64,000 bases of DNA from Lathyrus oleraceus (taxonomy: Eukaryota > Streptophyta > Magnoliopsida > Fabales > Fabaceae), in contig NC_066580.1 in NCBI RefSeq assembly GCF_024323335.1, positions 255,788,977 to 255,852,976 on the forward strand, given 5' to 3'. Shown in pieces: positions 33,401 to 45,900 of the stretch. Position 1 is the stretch's first letter. Each line of letters opens with the position of its first letter. The translations under genes and the position numbers were made by a program. The notes under the pieces are model-generated. The model was not told the origin of the DNA and ran no database searches. It saw only the letters and a list, made by a program, of their open reading frames with translations.

Positions 33401-35265
33401 GCCTCTTGCTCGAGGACTTCAAAAAACAGTTCAAACTCAAGCAATTCACATTGTATTTCAAGATCCAGATCAAATAAGTTTAGTGATATACCTCTGAAAT
33501 GCAGCTTTGAACAACACGATTTGCTCAAGTTCTTGATCCAATTTTGATCTGGAGATGTGATAATGATGCAAGGCTAAGGAATTAAGACTTGAAGATCAAC
33601 TAATGATGTTGAAATTCAAGCTTGAAATTGAAAAATGGAAACTGAAATTCCTTTGAGTGAGGTTGGGTTTCCAATTCAGCAGAGTTTCAGATCTCCTTCA
33701 GGTTTTATTTTGAATGGGGAAGAGCTTCAATTTATAGCTGAGCTTGATGCAAAGTGGTGATTTGCTCGTGTGCATGAGAATTGGATCTTTCATGCATGGG
33801 CCTGTACAGGCACTTGCAAAGCCCAAGAATGAATGGAAATGCACGATGAAGTCATTTTAAAGTGAATTGGACGTGCACAAGGCCTATCATTTGCTTGCAT
33901 TTCAAGTTATGATGTGAATTGCCAAAATGCACATAAACATTCATCTCTTTGAAAGTCCCACATGGAGAATCCAAAAATGGTCATGTGAGTAATGGTTGGA
34001 AATCTCTTGACATAAGGAATAAAAGTTATGTTGGGAAAAAAATCCATTTTGAGTTTGGAAATTTATGAAAACTGTCTTTGAAGCTTGGGGTACAAAACAT
34101 GTCAAGGTTCCCTTTGAATTCTTTTACCAAAAGTGATCAACTTCAAGCCCTTATGTTTTAATGATGCAAGCCTCAAATAGAAAAACCTCCAACATCAAAG
34201 TTGTAGATCTTTTCAAGATGATCAATTTGGACTTAAATGTTGCATCATTTGGATTTTTAATGAGAAAGTTATGGGCACTTGAAGTTGGACATTTTTCAAA
34301 TTCAATGGTTTTGGTCCAAAGTGACCTATAATGTTTTGTATTATCACATGTGTTTATTTTATGATTATTAAATTTTGTCCAATATAAAATTTGAATTAGA
34401 CATCTTAAGATTTCCAATTCAATTGGTCTCACCTAAAAATCATAAAAATTAAGGAAGTTAGGTCCTTGGGAAGTTGACCCAAAATTAGGGTTTCAATCAA
34501 AATGACCTATAATGTTTTGAAATTAATGATGACCTTACAAGTTTCAAATGGATTTTTGATGAACATTAAAGTTGTTCATATGGTTCTTAAGAACATTGTT
34601 TTTCTTGGGGTCATCTTCATTTGACAAACACATCAAAAGTTAGGTCTCAGGGATCCTCAGTTTAGTCAGATGACTTGACTGGTCAACTTCTCAAGGCCAA
34701 ACTTCAAATCTTGATGAATGAATGATTGAGGATACTCACATAAGCTCATATATGCATAAAATAATGAGTGAAAGAACTTACCTTGATTAAATTTGATCAT
34801 AGGTTGAGGTTGCTTCATGAGCAAGGCACAATTAATGCATAGTTGAATTAGGGTTTCCTTGGGAAACAATCCTCAAGCCCTTTGGGTTATCTTGATCAAA
34901 TTGGAAAATTGAGATACTTGGGAGGTATATATTATGATTAGGAAATTTTTGGACCATTGTCATGCTTGTTCTCATCTTCATCTAGCCACTTCATTGAGCT
35001 TAGGAGCTTCCTATGAGCATTGGGATCACATGATCACTTGAGCTTCAAAACAAAAAGAGTTAGTGACATATTTGTGTGCTTTTGGTTAGTAATCAAATAA
35101 GAAAAGCAATAATTATACAATTCAAGCATGCTTGGTGATCTCAAACCACTCACACAAGTCCAACCCAAGGGTTAAGGAGCCACACATGCTATGATCCTTG
35201 AGGCAATGCATTGAGCAATGATATGATGCCATGAGGGATCTTAGGGTCAAAATTAAGGTCTTACC
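30432..35265 (-). mobile_element. Solo Ogre LTR, 4834 bp, TSD CTTAT
   Basis: CTTAT at 30427-30431 and 35266-35270 flank an LTR that on the minus strand begins GGTAAGACC, with the expected first T changed to G, and ends CA. It is homologous to the Ogre LTRs at 21879 and 52214. It interrupts copia C, whose RT and integrase lie on either side. No ORF within it is supported. Paired motifs TGACCTATAAT lie near 34322 and 34503. Confidence 0.93.
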
Positions 35266-35270
35266 CTTAT

Positions 35271-36560
35271 CATGATTGAAATGTTTTACCTTAGTATCTG
35301 GCATAACTGTCACATCTAACCATTTCAACATCAACTGCTCATCAAATACAATATCTCTTCTAATAACCACCATCCTCTTAATAGGATCCCATGACATATA
35401 CCCCTTAACACCTTTATTGTAGCCAATAAATATTCACTGTTTTGACTTGGGGTCAAGTTTAGACCGATCCTCACTAGAAATATGCACATACGTTGGGCAT
35501 CCAAAATGAAGTATGCAGTGATTTGTTGACTAGATAACATGTCATATTAAGTGCTTCTTCCCAGAAACCTTTTGAAAGACCAGTATTCAACCAAAGGCAC
35601 CTTTTCTTCTCTGTTAGAGTCTTGTTCATCCCCTTTGCAACACCATTCTATTACGGTGTCTTCCTTACAGAAAATGCCTTTGGATTCCATTATCCTCATA
35701 GAGATGCATGGACTTCTTATCAGTGTATTCAGTTCCATTATCCGCCCGCAAATAATTTATTTTTCTCCCTGTCTGGTTCTCAACCTCTGTCTTCCATAAT
35801 TTCAACTTGGCAAAGACCTTAGGTTTATATTTCATAAAATACACCCAGACCTTACGAGAAAAAACATCAGTGAATGTTACAAAGTACTTGGAACCTCCAA
35901 CAGGTGACTCTTTTGTAGGCCCCCAAGACATCAAAATGGACATAGTCTAAGACTCCCTTGGTCTTGGGTTACTCGATCTTGAAACGAACTCTACATTGTT
36001 TCCCAAGAACATAATACCTACACAATCCAATTGTGAAACTACCAACACCCTTCAACAAATTCCTCTTATGCAGTTCCATCATTCCATGTTCACTAAGATG
36101 ACTCAAACACATGTGCCACAATTTGGTTGCATCATTATTAGTTTTGATATATGCTACAACACCCATAACTTTGCCCTTTAACAACTTATAAATGTTTCTT
36201 GCAGTCCTCATTGTCGTCATCATTGTCATTGCATCCTTGCTAATCCTCATGATGTCTCTATCTCCATTTGACTAGAATGAATAACCATTCTCTTGAAGAG
36301 TACCCAGAGAAATAAAATTATTCCTTAATTCTGGAACATAACGCACCTCACTCAACATTACGCCACCATCCAAAGAAATTTTAATTTCCCCCTTTTCAGT
36401 GATGATACAAGTTTTATCATCACCTAAATAGACAAAACCAAAATCACATGATTTAAAAGAGTTGAACCACTCCTGGTGTGGCGTCATATGGTAGAAGCAC
36501 CCAAAATCAAGGATCCATGCATTAACGTATTTTGCAGATGAAATGCAAATCAAATCCTCT
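35271..36560 (-). pseudogene. Copia C protease-like region and integrase
   Basis: Minus-strand fragments in several frames. The protease region is WILDFGCFYHMTPHQEWF (DFG in place of DSG) with the flap-like GDDKTC block. The pre-integrase zinc finger follows (LWHMCLSHLSEHGM). The integrase core has FTDVFSRKVWVYF and LRADNGTEYTD with both aspartates, then a frameshift before the glutamate region. The copia lineage was not determined. Confidence 0.82.
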
Positions 36561-36960
36561 TCACTATAGGAACCATCACACTGAACTACATTTATTGAAC
36601 TACTATTGCCTGACTTGTTTAGATAATCCCCCTTCTAATTACCAATTTGCTTGCAACCATAACATTTTGATGTTTTTCTATCCTTGGACTTGAACCTCTT
36701 TTGATTTGATTTGCATTTCAGCTGCAAAATACACTGATGCGTGTATCCTTTATTACGGGTGCTCCTACCATATGACGCCACACCAGGCGTGGTTCAACTC
36801 TTTTAAATTAGATGATTTTTGTTTTGTCTATTTAGGTGATGATAAAACTTGTACCATCACTGAAAAGGGACAAATTAAAACTTGTTTATACCATAACATT
36901 AGAATAAATGATGTGACTTTGCCTTGTGTTTTTTTAAATAATTTTTTCAAAATGATGTGT
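36270..36960. repeat. Inverted duplication of the copia C protease region
   Basis: 36272-36553 (minus) and 36706 to about 36900 (plus) encode the same block, MICIS.AKY...HMTPHQ.WFNSF and YLGDDKTC, facing away from each other across about 150 bp. The plus copy reads LYYGC where the minus copy has LDFGC, so it lacks the catalytic aspartate. The two arms differ at many positions and are not a recent perfect palindrome. Confidence 0.78.
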
Positions 36961-36985
36961 ATCATCAAGTTTTTTTTTTAATTTT

Positions 36986-39969
36986 TTAAAATTTTCTTAG
37001 AAGCCACTTTGGCCTTTTCATTTTGTTTTCAATTTACTTAACAATTAATATTTTAAAAAAATTGTTAATAAACGCAAACATGCCATTGACATTGTTCGAA
37101 CCTATGACTAATGTATCCATAGTATACCCCTTTACTAGCTAGACTGTTTTTATTTATCTATGAAAGATAATCCCATGATACATTCTTATTTTGAACCATT
37201 AAGATTTTAAAAAATACAAAAAGATTAACAAAAAATATGACGTTATAGTGCATAGTGCACCCCCTCTATCAATTGGACTATTTTCCACTTGTGAAATATA
37301 ATTCCTTTTTACATTCTTATTTTGAATCATTGAGATTAAATATAGATAATGGTCACACCAAGGTTAATTAAATGCAATTTCATATTACATTCTTATTCTA
37401 ATAAATTAAGTCACTAGTAGTTAGAGGTTTTCCATTTTGAGAATTAGGATTGTCATATTTTTAAGTTCATAATCAATTAAACATATGGTATAACTCAATT
37501 ATTGCATTTAAAGGCCCATGAATCATTTTCCTTTTTGAACAAGATTTTTCACCTGTAAATATACAGCTTCTCCTCACTTTTCAAAACACACTAGAAAATG
37601 TATTTCTTTATACTTTCTCACTTTCTACTATCCCCTTTTTCACTTCCTTCTTTTTCACTAATTTGTCTTAGTATTTTGAGAGTAAACAATATCAAAGTGA
37701 GGGTTTTTATATATTCTGGTGTTGTGGTTAATATTGTAATTTAACAAAGAGGAGTTTATCTCTTGTGTAATACTACATCCATTCCTCTATATAAGAGACA
37801 ACTCATATTTTAGGTTCATTGAGTAATCAATGTATTTGGTCAGTTTATAGACTAGATACATTGATTATTCAATGAATCTAAAAAGTGAATGTCTCTTATA
37901 AAAAGGAACAGATGTAGTATCTCTTTGTTTGAATTTGTTGTTTGATTTGTGAGATAAGCCAATACAATCTTTCATTTGGTTTATGAGATTGCCGAAAACT
38001 TATGTTTTATTCGTGAGCTTAACCCGGTGTAAAATCTCTCATTTGATTCATCAGATTATCCATCAAAATCTTTGTTTGGTTCATAAGCTTATCCTGTTGT
38101 AAAAGCTCTCGCTTGGTTCCGAGATTAGTCTGGTGAATAAAACTATGTTTGATTTGTAGGATAACTAATGTAAAATTCGAAGTTGATTGTAAGAAGGTTC
38201 ATGGGCATAACTTGTGAAAAAACTCATGTTATCGTAAAAAATCTTAAGAAGAAATAATTGGGGAGAGGAGTAGGTCAAATGGTTAGGCCAAATCTCTATA
38301 AATCTCTGATGTAATTCTCTTAATCCTGATCTCTTTACATTTTCGCTATTTATTTATTTCCAATGTGTTCTAATCTTTTCTTTACTCTGATTGTCTTTTA
38401 CAAAATCATTTCAAATAATTGCTTTTATAAAAAAAGTAATTGGACATCCTTTTCAAACACACAATTTATCCATCCTCTTATGGAATCACTTGTCCAATAA
38501 TTATCGCTAAGTACAATAAGATTTACAATGGATTGGTTAATTTCTAATGTGTTCATATTTGACATTTCTGGGTTCAAGATCCCAATAGCGGAAGAGGAAT
38601 CGTTGCTACTGGGTATTTTTATTAAATTTATAGGTATATTTCCTATGTCAATCATATTTAGAGCAATAGAAAAGAAAAATGAACTGTAAATAGAAAAGAG
38701 AAAAATGATACCTAGGCAAGCCAAAAACAAAGATACCGATTAAATGAGATAACTCAGAAGGTGTGTTGAACCAGAATATGTATATCCTAAAGAAGGAAGA
38801 AGATTGACGAAATAGGTGTTGACATACTTAAAAAAAGAAAATCGAATTGTGTAAAAGAAAGGGAATTTGCAATTTGTGAAAATGACAGAAAAAGTTTTGA
38901 AATCCCAAGTGATCCTCGTATAGAGAAGCAAGGAAAATTAATCGAAGGCTCATAATGAAGGGAAATATAGAGGCATGAAAGCAACAATTAGATTTCGTAT
39001 CGGAAATACAACGACACTTGAGTATCCTAGGAAGAAATGTCACTCCTTGGTTTAGAAACCTAGAGCTACGTGTTGGATAAATTATGTGAAACGTCTCAAT
39101 GATGAAACTCACATTTGATGCACATGTTCCCTAGGTTGTCCAGGCCGACTACCAAAACTCTTCCACTTTTCCAAGCAACGACCCATACACGGGGAACCCA
39201 ACTCAATTCTCTAAAAGACTTCTCGCTACCACGACACAAGAAGTCTTGAGACAACTTTTCTGATCCGACCAAAGACCTAATAAGAGAAAATCCACATCTG
39301 ATTCAGATTTAGAACACACAAACCAACTCTCATACGTAAGGGATTCCACGTGAATGAAAATGTATGATTCAAATTCATTCTCATTCTCACATCATTTTTC
39401 ATTCTCTTATTATATTCTGGTGTTGAGGTGTTAATCTTAAATGTCAGTCTTCTCTCCACTATATTGAAAATTTACTCCACCATATCAATGTTCTATTTCA
39501 TCATTGGTCGAACAATTTTGATTCCTCGACGAAATAATTAATATTAAATTTTGAAGTGTTATTTTTAAAAACACCAAGCTGTAATTTAGGAAGATTATAT
39601 AAATCCTTGTATGTTACAAGGTTGAAGTAGAAATTGGTTTGGTAAGACATTTATATATTCCCCGACAAATGTGAGATTTGGTTTCCGGCAACTATTAGTA
39701 GGAGTACTAGGCATAGCACTAACATGTTAATCATCTCACAAGAGACCGCATGGGTCTTTACAAATTACAATCATGGCGCGTGGCTTTTTCATCATTCCAA
39801 AGCTCTGTATCCAAATCATCACCGCCACCTAATAATAGTATGGAATCTCTACTACCTGCTTAAACTCTCAACATTCTCCAAAACCCTTTCCTCCTTTTTC
39901 TCTTTTACCAACTTCACTCCCTCTCTTACTCCAACAAAGTAGTACAATGTTTTTTCATACCCTATTACA
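36986..39969. other. Intergenic region upstream of the CTL-like gene
   Basis: No supported gene. It holds the MITE at 37771-37919 and a stretch at about 37930-38290 with loosely repeated phrases around TTTGGTT(C/T)ATGAG and AGATTA. The latter resembles a retrotransposon leader but is unassigned. Candidate TATA boxes for the downstream gene are TATATAAA at 39596-39603 and TTATATATT near 39649. A CT-rich stretch at 39860-39930 precedes the putative start codon. Confidence 0.5.
37771..37919. mobile_element. Stowaway-like MITE, 149 bp
   Basis: The left 70 bases starting TACTACATCC and the right 70 bases ending GATGTAGTA are reverse complements with a few mismatches, so nearly the whole element folds into a hairpin. 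The ends include TA, the Tc1/mariner (Stowaway) target. Flanking AAAGAGGAGTTTATCTC and ATCTCTTTG show it interrupted older sequence. It has no coding capacity. Confidence 0.75.
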
Positions 39970-42900
39970 ATGATAGATTCTTCCATTCCCACCAACAATC
40001 AGATCAGGTACTCTTTCTCCCTTGTTTAATTATGGTAGTACCGAATGGATTTGTGTTCTTTTTCAGTATTTGAATACTTCATATCCAGGTGAAAACTAAC
40101 ATCAGGTAAGTGGTGAGCATGGAGCAAAGAAGGCGTTGCCACGATGTGTTCTGGTTAGGACTATTTCTGATCCAATTAATTGGTGTAGGTTTCGTCCTTG
40201 TCATTTTAGGCGTTAACAGATTCAAGAAAGAGAACCGGCTTGACATTGACAAGTACACATACCGCTTCATGGAGAATCAGGCTGGTTTGACAGATGATTA
40301 CTGGCCACTCTATGCTGTTGCCAGCGGTGTTGGGACTGCTCTTGGATGGAGTTGGTTGTTGTTGTTGGGTTCGCGTGCTATCCAGATGATGAAGGTGTCT
40401 GTCCACATTCTTACCACTTATCTTGCTGTCATCAGTGTTTTGTGTTTTTGGGCTCACCAGTTTTTCTGGGGTGTTGCTTTTGCTATTGGAGCAGCTCTGC
40501 AGTTTTTGTATATTATTTCTGTCATAGATAGGTAACTACCTACCCTTCCTTTGGATACATTTCGTGTTGTTTTCTTGTTGCTGATTGCCTGCTTGGAGGT
40601 TGTTGCTTGCTCTATCCCTTTTCACATTTTACGGGTTGGTAAAGTTAATATTTGACATCAGATTTGTTATAAAGGTCTTGTTTGGATAAACAGCTTAATT
40701 AAGTAGCGTATACATTTATTATATTGATGTTTATGTCTAAGATATTTCTATAACAAAAAATGAAATAAATTCAATTTGTTTTCATGTAGCTTATAAATTG
40801 TTTTCATAAAGCTTCCATGAAGAGCTTATGAAATTAGTTGAAAACAACTTATGGATGTGTAAATGTTTTCCTGAGTTCCAATTGCTGAAAGAAGTCTAAA
40901 TGTTTTCATGCGTTCCAATTACTGAAAGAAGTCTAATGTTTTCCTGAGTCCCAAATACATTCATTGATTTATTAAATTGATCTATAAATCAATTGTTGAC
41001 AACTTATGCAAATTCAAATTTAATTATTTTGCAATCCATGTCTACGGTAAAAGCTTTATGTCAGTTGTTGATTCTTTATAATGCCTCGATAATGAGAATT
41101 ATACTTGGCAATTCCATTACCGTGAGGACCTACGTCATTTTATGCTGTTGAAGTTAGCTAAAGAAATGGAATGATGTACTTGGATATAAATTTGAATGTC
41201 TGACTAAACTAGTCTATGATAATAACTTTAATGTCTCCCTTCCACGAAATGCATATAAACAGATGTTTACTTTCTGAATTTTTTTTCTTAACATGGATGC
41301 TTTCAATTATTGGCAGATAGATTTTGCAATTTTCTATGTTTTGGAAGCTATCTGCCGTCGTTTTTCTTATTATTATAGTATAATTTCTTCATTCCCTTTG
41401 ATTTTCTTTCTATAAAGTTCTCCGAGTCATTAAGTAGATATCTGGTGTCTGGCTTTCTTTTTCTGTTATCTGCAGACTTTCATTTACGATGTTGGTATTG
41501 CAAAAGGCTGTGAAGATGGTATGGAATCTTCCTGAGGTTATGAGAGTAGCATATGCGTTTATGGCTGTGGTGCTTTTATGGATGGCCTTGTGGTCATTTG
41601 GAGCTGCTGGTGTTGTAGCTTCAAGCATGGGTGACGGTGGACGATGGTGGCTTCTTGTGGTGAGCTGGCAAGTTTTGCTCTTTCATTTTCCATTCTTGTT
41701 GGACTCGCTGGTTACATACGGATGCAGATTGTGTAAGCTTATCTCAACGTTTATTGCTATTATGCATCCATGCAGGTCCTCTCTGTAAGCTTATTTTGGA
41801 CAGGTGCCGTGCTTTGTAATACTTTACATGTCATAGTGTCTGGGACACTGGTTCGTGTTACTATCCATGGTAGTTGCGAGGCTGCACCAATTCCCACCAA
41901 CTCCATAATGAAATCTTTACAGTATGCTTTGACAACATCTTTTGGCAGCATTTGTTATGGCTCGTTATTCACAGCTGCTATTAGGACACTGCGATGGGAG
42001 GTATTAACTGTCATTTTTTTGTGTGAATTATTTGGAGTTCATTTCCTTTACATGTTCATCTCTCCCATACACTCATCAAATTTTTCATTTGTTACAGATA
42101 AGAGGAATCCGGTCAAAGATAGGCAGCAATGAGTGTTTGCTTTGCTGTGTTGATTTCCTTTTCCATCTTGTGGAGACTCTAGTTCGATTCTTTAACAAGT
42201 ATGCTTATGTCCAGGTAGCCCATTGTGTCTGTATAAGTAAGCACTTCGATTTACGATAATCATAGAAATTTCATCTCGGCAATGAAGATAAAAATATGCG
42301 ATACTGCTGATCATTCATTTTAATTTAAGTACCTGTTATTATTGTTTATAAATGCAAACAAGGTTTTAAAATGTCATGGTCTGGGAAATTGAAGTAAAAA
42401 ATTTACTGTAGCATTGTTTTATGCTCATGTCCCTTGCAGATTGGTGTTTATGGTAAAAGCTTCAACCGTTCTGCGAGAGATGCGTGGGAGTTGTTTCAAT
42501 CAACTGGAGTTGAAGCACTTGTGGCGTATGATTGTTCAGGCGCTGTGCTGTTAATGGGAACCATATTGGGTGGGCTGATAACTGGAACTTGTTCTGGTGT
42601 TTGGGCTTGGATCAAATGGAGCGACCGAGCTTTTATGATTGGATCTACATCTATGCTCATGGGGATGGTATTGGTAAGTTATCAACCTCCTCAATTTTTT
42701 TTGTACTTGTGATCTTAACTATGTAACATAACATGTTGTTGGAAAATATATTATTTCCGATTTTTTTATTGTTTTTAATACTATCTTTATTTTTCTTTAT
42801 TCTCCATTAAGGAGAAAATCAATTGTAATAATTGTATCCTCACTATATAAACCAGCCTAAGACCGAGGAATAAAAAATAACCTATTTTTTCCAATATGGT

Positions 42901-45900
42901 ATCAAGAACACTGGGTTAGGGGTTACCGTAAAGCTTTCCTGTAAAAATTTCTTCAACCTATTTTTGTTGGGTTATGGATTACCATAAAGTTTTCCTCAAC
43001 CTATTTTTGTTGGGTTAGGGGTTACTATAAAGCTTTCCTCAACATATTTTTGTTCGACCCGCTTTCTTACCCGACCCGATTCACATACCCGTTTAGCCTC
43101 CTATGGCGAATAACAACAACAAGTGGCCTTCCCCATCACAGGCCTACACTGGATCCAACCGTGGCGAACAACCGCAACCTGAGTCGGGCGTCGGCCGCGG
43201 AAACGGCGTACGAACTAGGAACCTTGACGAGGGAAGAAGATCAGACAAAGTTCCTTGGTGTGATCACTGCAAACGCGAATGGCATACACGTGAAACTTGT
43301 TGGAAGCTCAAAGGCAAACCTCCTAATTGAAAGAAGAAAAGTGGTCGTGCATTTCAGGCTAGTAATTCTGATCAAGGGCAACAACCTCATCCGTCTCAGT
43401 TTCCACTCACTACGGAGCAACTAGACAGACTGTACAAACTCCTTGAGTCTCCAACCCCTTCTTACTCTATAGCAACAAAAGGTAATTCTGCATTTCTTAG
43501 TGTCAGTCTCAGTCATACTTGAATACTAGATTCAGGTGCCTCCGATCACATGACACGTGAATCTACTTTGTTCTCTTCATATAGTCCATGTGCAGGTATT
43601 AAAAAAATAAAAATCGCAGATGGCTCTTTTTCAGCCATTGCAGTTAAAGAGTCAGTTGTGTTGTCTCCAATGTTAACTCTTAAAAATGTCCTTCATGTTC
43701 CAAATTTATCTTGTAATTTTATGTCTGTTAGTAAATTAGCCCAAGATATAAATTGTCAAATTAATTTTTTTCGATCTCACTGTGTCTCTTAGGATTTGAA
43801 TTCGGGGAAGATGACTGACAGTGCTAAGGAGAGTGGAGGACTCTACTACCTTGACATTGGATATGCATCACAACTATATTAAAAAACAATAAGTTCCTGT
43901 TTTGAGTATTTTTTCTGTTTTGAATAATAAAGATGACAATATTATGGTATGACATTTAAGATTAAGTCATTCTAATTTTCGTTACTTAAAACACTTGTTT
44001 CCTAAGATATTTCACAATAAAAACTTGTCTTCATTTTAATGGATGTCGTCCTGCATATACCCCTATGGATCCTAATGCTAAACTTTGGGGAAAAGGTAAT
44101 GTTTCTGTTGATACTGGGAGATATCAGAGATTGGTTGGGAAACTGATTTATTTGTCACACACCCGACCTGATATTGCTTTCTCAGTTAGTGTGGTGAGTC
44201 AGTTTATGCATTCTCCTTTCGAGGAACATCTTGAGGCAATCTATAGGATACTGAGATATTTGAAGGCAAATCCTAGAAAATGATTATTTTTTAAGAAGAC
44301 TAGTGAAAGAAATGTGTCTATCTTCACCGATGCCGATTGGACAGGTTCAGTCACAGATAGAAGATCAACCTCTGGATATTGTACCTATGTTTGGGGTAAT
44401 CTTGTGACATGGAAGAGCAAGAAACAAGGAGTTGTAGCAAGGAGTAGTGCTGAGGTCGAGTTTAGAGCTATGTCTTAAGGTATTTGTGAAGGATTATCGA
44501 TCCTTAGAGTCCTAGAAGAACTTAAGATGAAAATTGAACTTCCATTGAAATTGTACTCTGACAGTAAAGCTGCTATTAGCATATCTCATAATCCAGTTCA
44601 ACATGATAGAACCAAGCATATCGAGATTGATCGACACTTCATAAAGGAGAAGTTAGATGCGGGAATCATATGTCTACCATTCGTGACTTCAAGTCAACAA
44701 ACTGCGGATATCCTGACCAAAAGTTTGACAAGACCTACTTTTGAGTATTTGATAGACAAGTTGGGTATGATAGATATCTATGCACCAACTTGAGGGGGAT
44801 GTTGAGAAATATATTATTTCCAATTTTATTATTGCCTTTAATACTATCTTTATTTTTCTTTATTCTCCATTAAGGAGAAAATCAATTGTAGTAATTGTAT
44901 CCTCACTATATAAACCAGCCTAAGGCCGACGAATAAAAAATAACAGTTTTTATCTATTTTTTCCAATACATGTCATGCAAGGTAGTCAAGTACGAGATCT
45001 TAAGTAGGATCGGACGGTCTGTGAAAGATCGTAAAACTAGGATCATAGCACGACACTTAAGATCTTACCGAAAGGCAAAATGGTAATTTCATATGGACAA
45101 AAACATAAAAATTATAGTACATGAACAAAATAACATATAAATCGCAACACTCAACCAAAGTGGAGGGAGAGTATGGAGTAAAGAGGCAACCATTTTGTGT
45201 TTGTGTTTTAGGGTTAGGACTTAAGAGGGAGAACTTAATTAAAAAGCCAGGTTCATTTAAAAAACCCGACCCGATTAGAAAGCCCAACAAAACAGGCCCA
45301 GGCGCCCAGCACTATGTTTTTTACGATCTTACTATGGAAAATTCGAGATCTTGACTACTAAGTGCACGAAAAAGTTTTTTTCCAGATCGTAGCACTAAAA
45401 GATAACTGCAGCGCGTAAGATCGTAAGACCCAACACTCGATCTTGACTTCATTGATCTCATGTTCATCAGTCATGAGATTGACTCATATTAACCTAGCTT
45501 TGACTTAGATGAAATAGTGAGATATTATGGCCATTAATTGATTGCAATGATTAAAATTTTTAATAATAGATAGAATGACTAAGTATTGACAAGGTAAAAA
45601 TGCTTTATACAATCATATCTTACATAGGTGCAACTTTATCATATTAATTCATTGACAAGGTAAAAAGATTTTATACAATCATATCTTAAATAGATGTAAC
45701 TTTATTATATTAGTTTGTAAAACCTCTACAATGTCTTTATGGTGAGATAATGATTTAATGTATGTAAAATATTATTTTATTGTTGGTAAATAGTATTTAA
45801 ACTCTAATATACATATATATGCCGCGCAAACACAAACATTTTTGTAAAACTCTTACTTTCCCCCTCTATCGAAAGTCTTGATATATTACTTTAGAGAAGC

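Larger units (their letters stand above)
29732..36650 (-). mobile_element. Copia element C relic, split by solo Ogre LTR
   Basis: Minus-strand relic. A protease-like region (36553-36272), integrase zinc finger (36250-35969), integrase core (35943-35665) and decayed linker (35540-35271) lie right of the solo LTR. RT N-terminal half (30431-29732) lies left of it. No LTRs of its own were recognised. Gag is missing on the right, where an inverted copy begins, and the rest of RT and RNase H are missing on the left. Confidence 0.82.
42737..44968 (+). mobile_element. Internally deleted copia element in intron 6 of the CTL-like gene
   Basis: CATGT at 42732-42736 and 44969-44973 flank a 2232-bp element with short LTRs (160 and 169 bp), a Met-type primer site and a purine tract. 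It lies in the same direction as the host gene. It keeps a gag piece with zinc knuckle, a protease piece and the RT end plus RNase H. Integrase and most of RT are deleted. Confidence 0.93.

Noticed and set aside
37930..38290. Loosely repetitive stretch resembling a retrotransposon leader
   Set aside because: Repeat units are too degenerate to define and no LTR or coding region is attached.
38425..38730. 101-residue minus-strand ORF with a hydrophobic start, upstream of the CTL-like gene
   Set aside because: No recognised motif, no supporting neighbours and AT-rich context; length is within chance expectation, so not annotated as a gene.
44995..45440. Inverted AGATCGTAA/TTACGATCT phrases in intron 6 as a DNA transposon
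   Set aside because: No clear terminal inverted repeats or target duplication could be delimited by eye.
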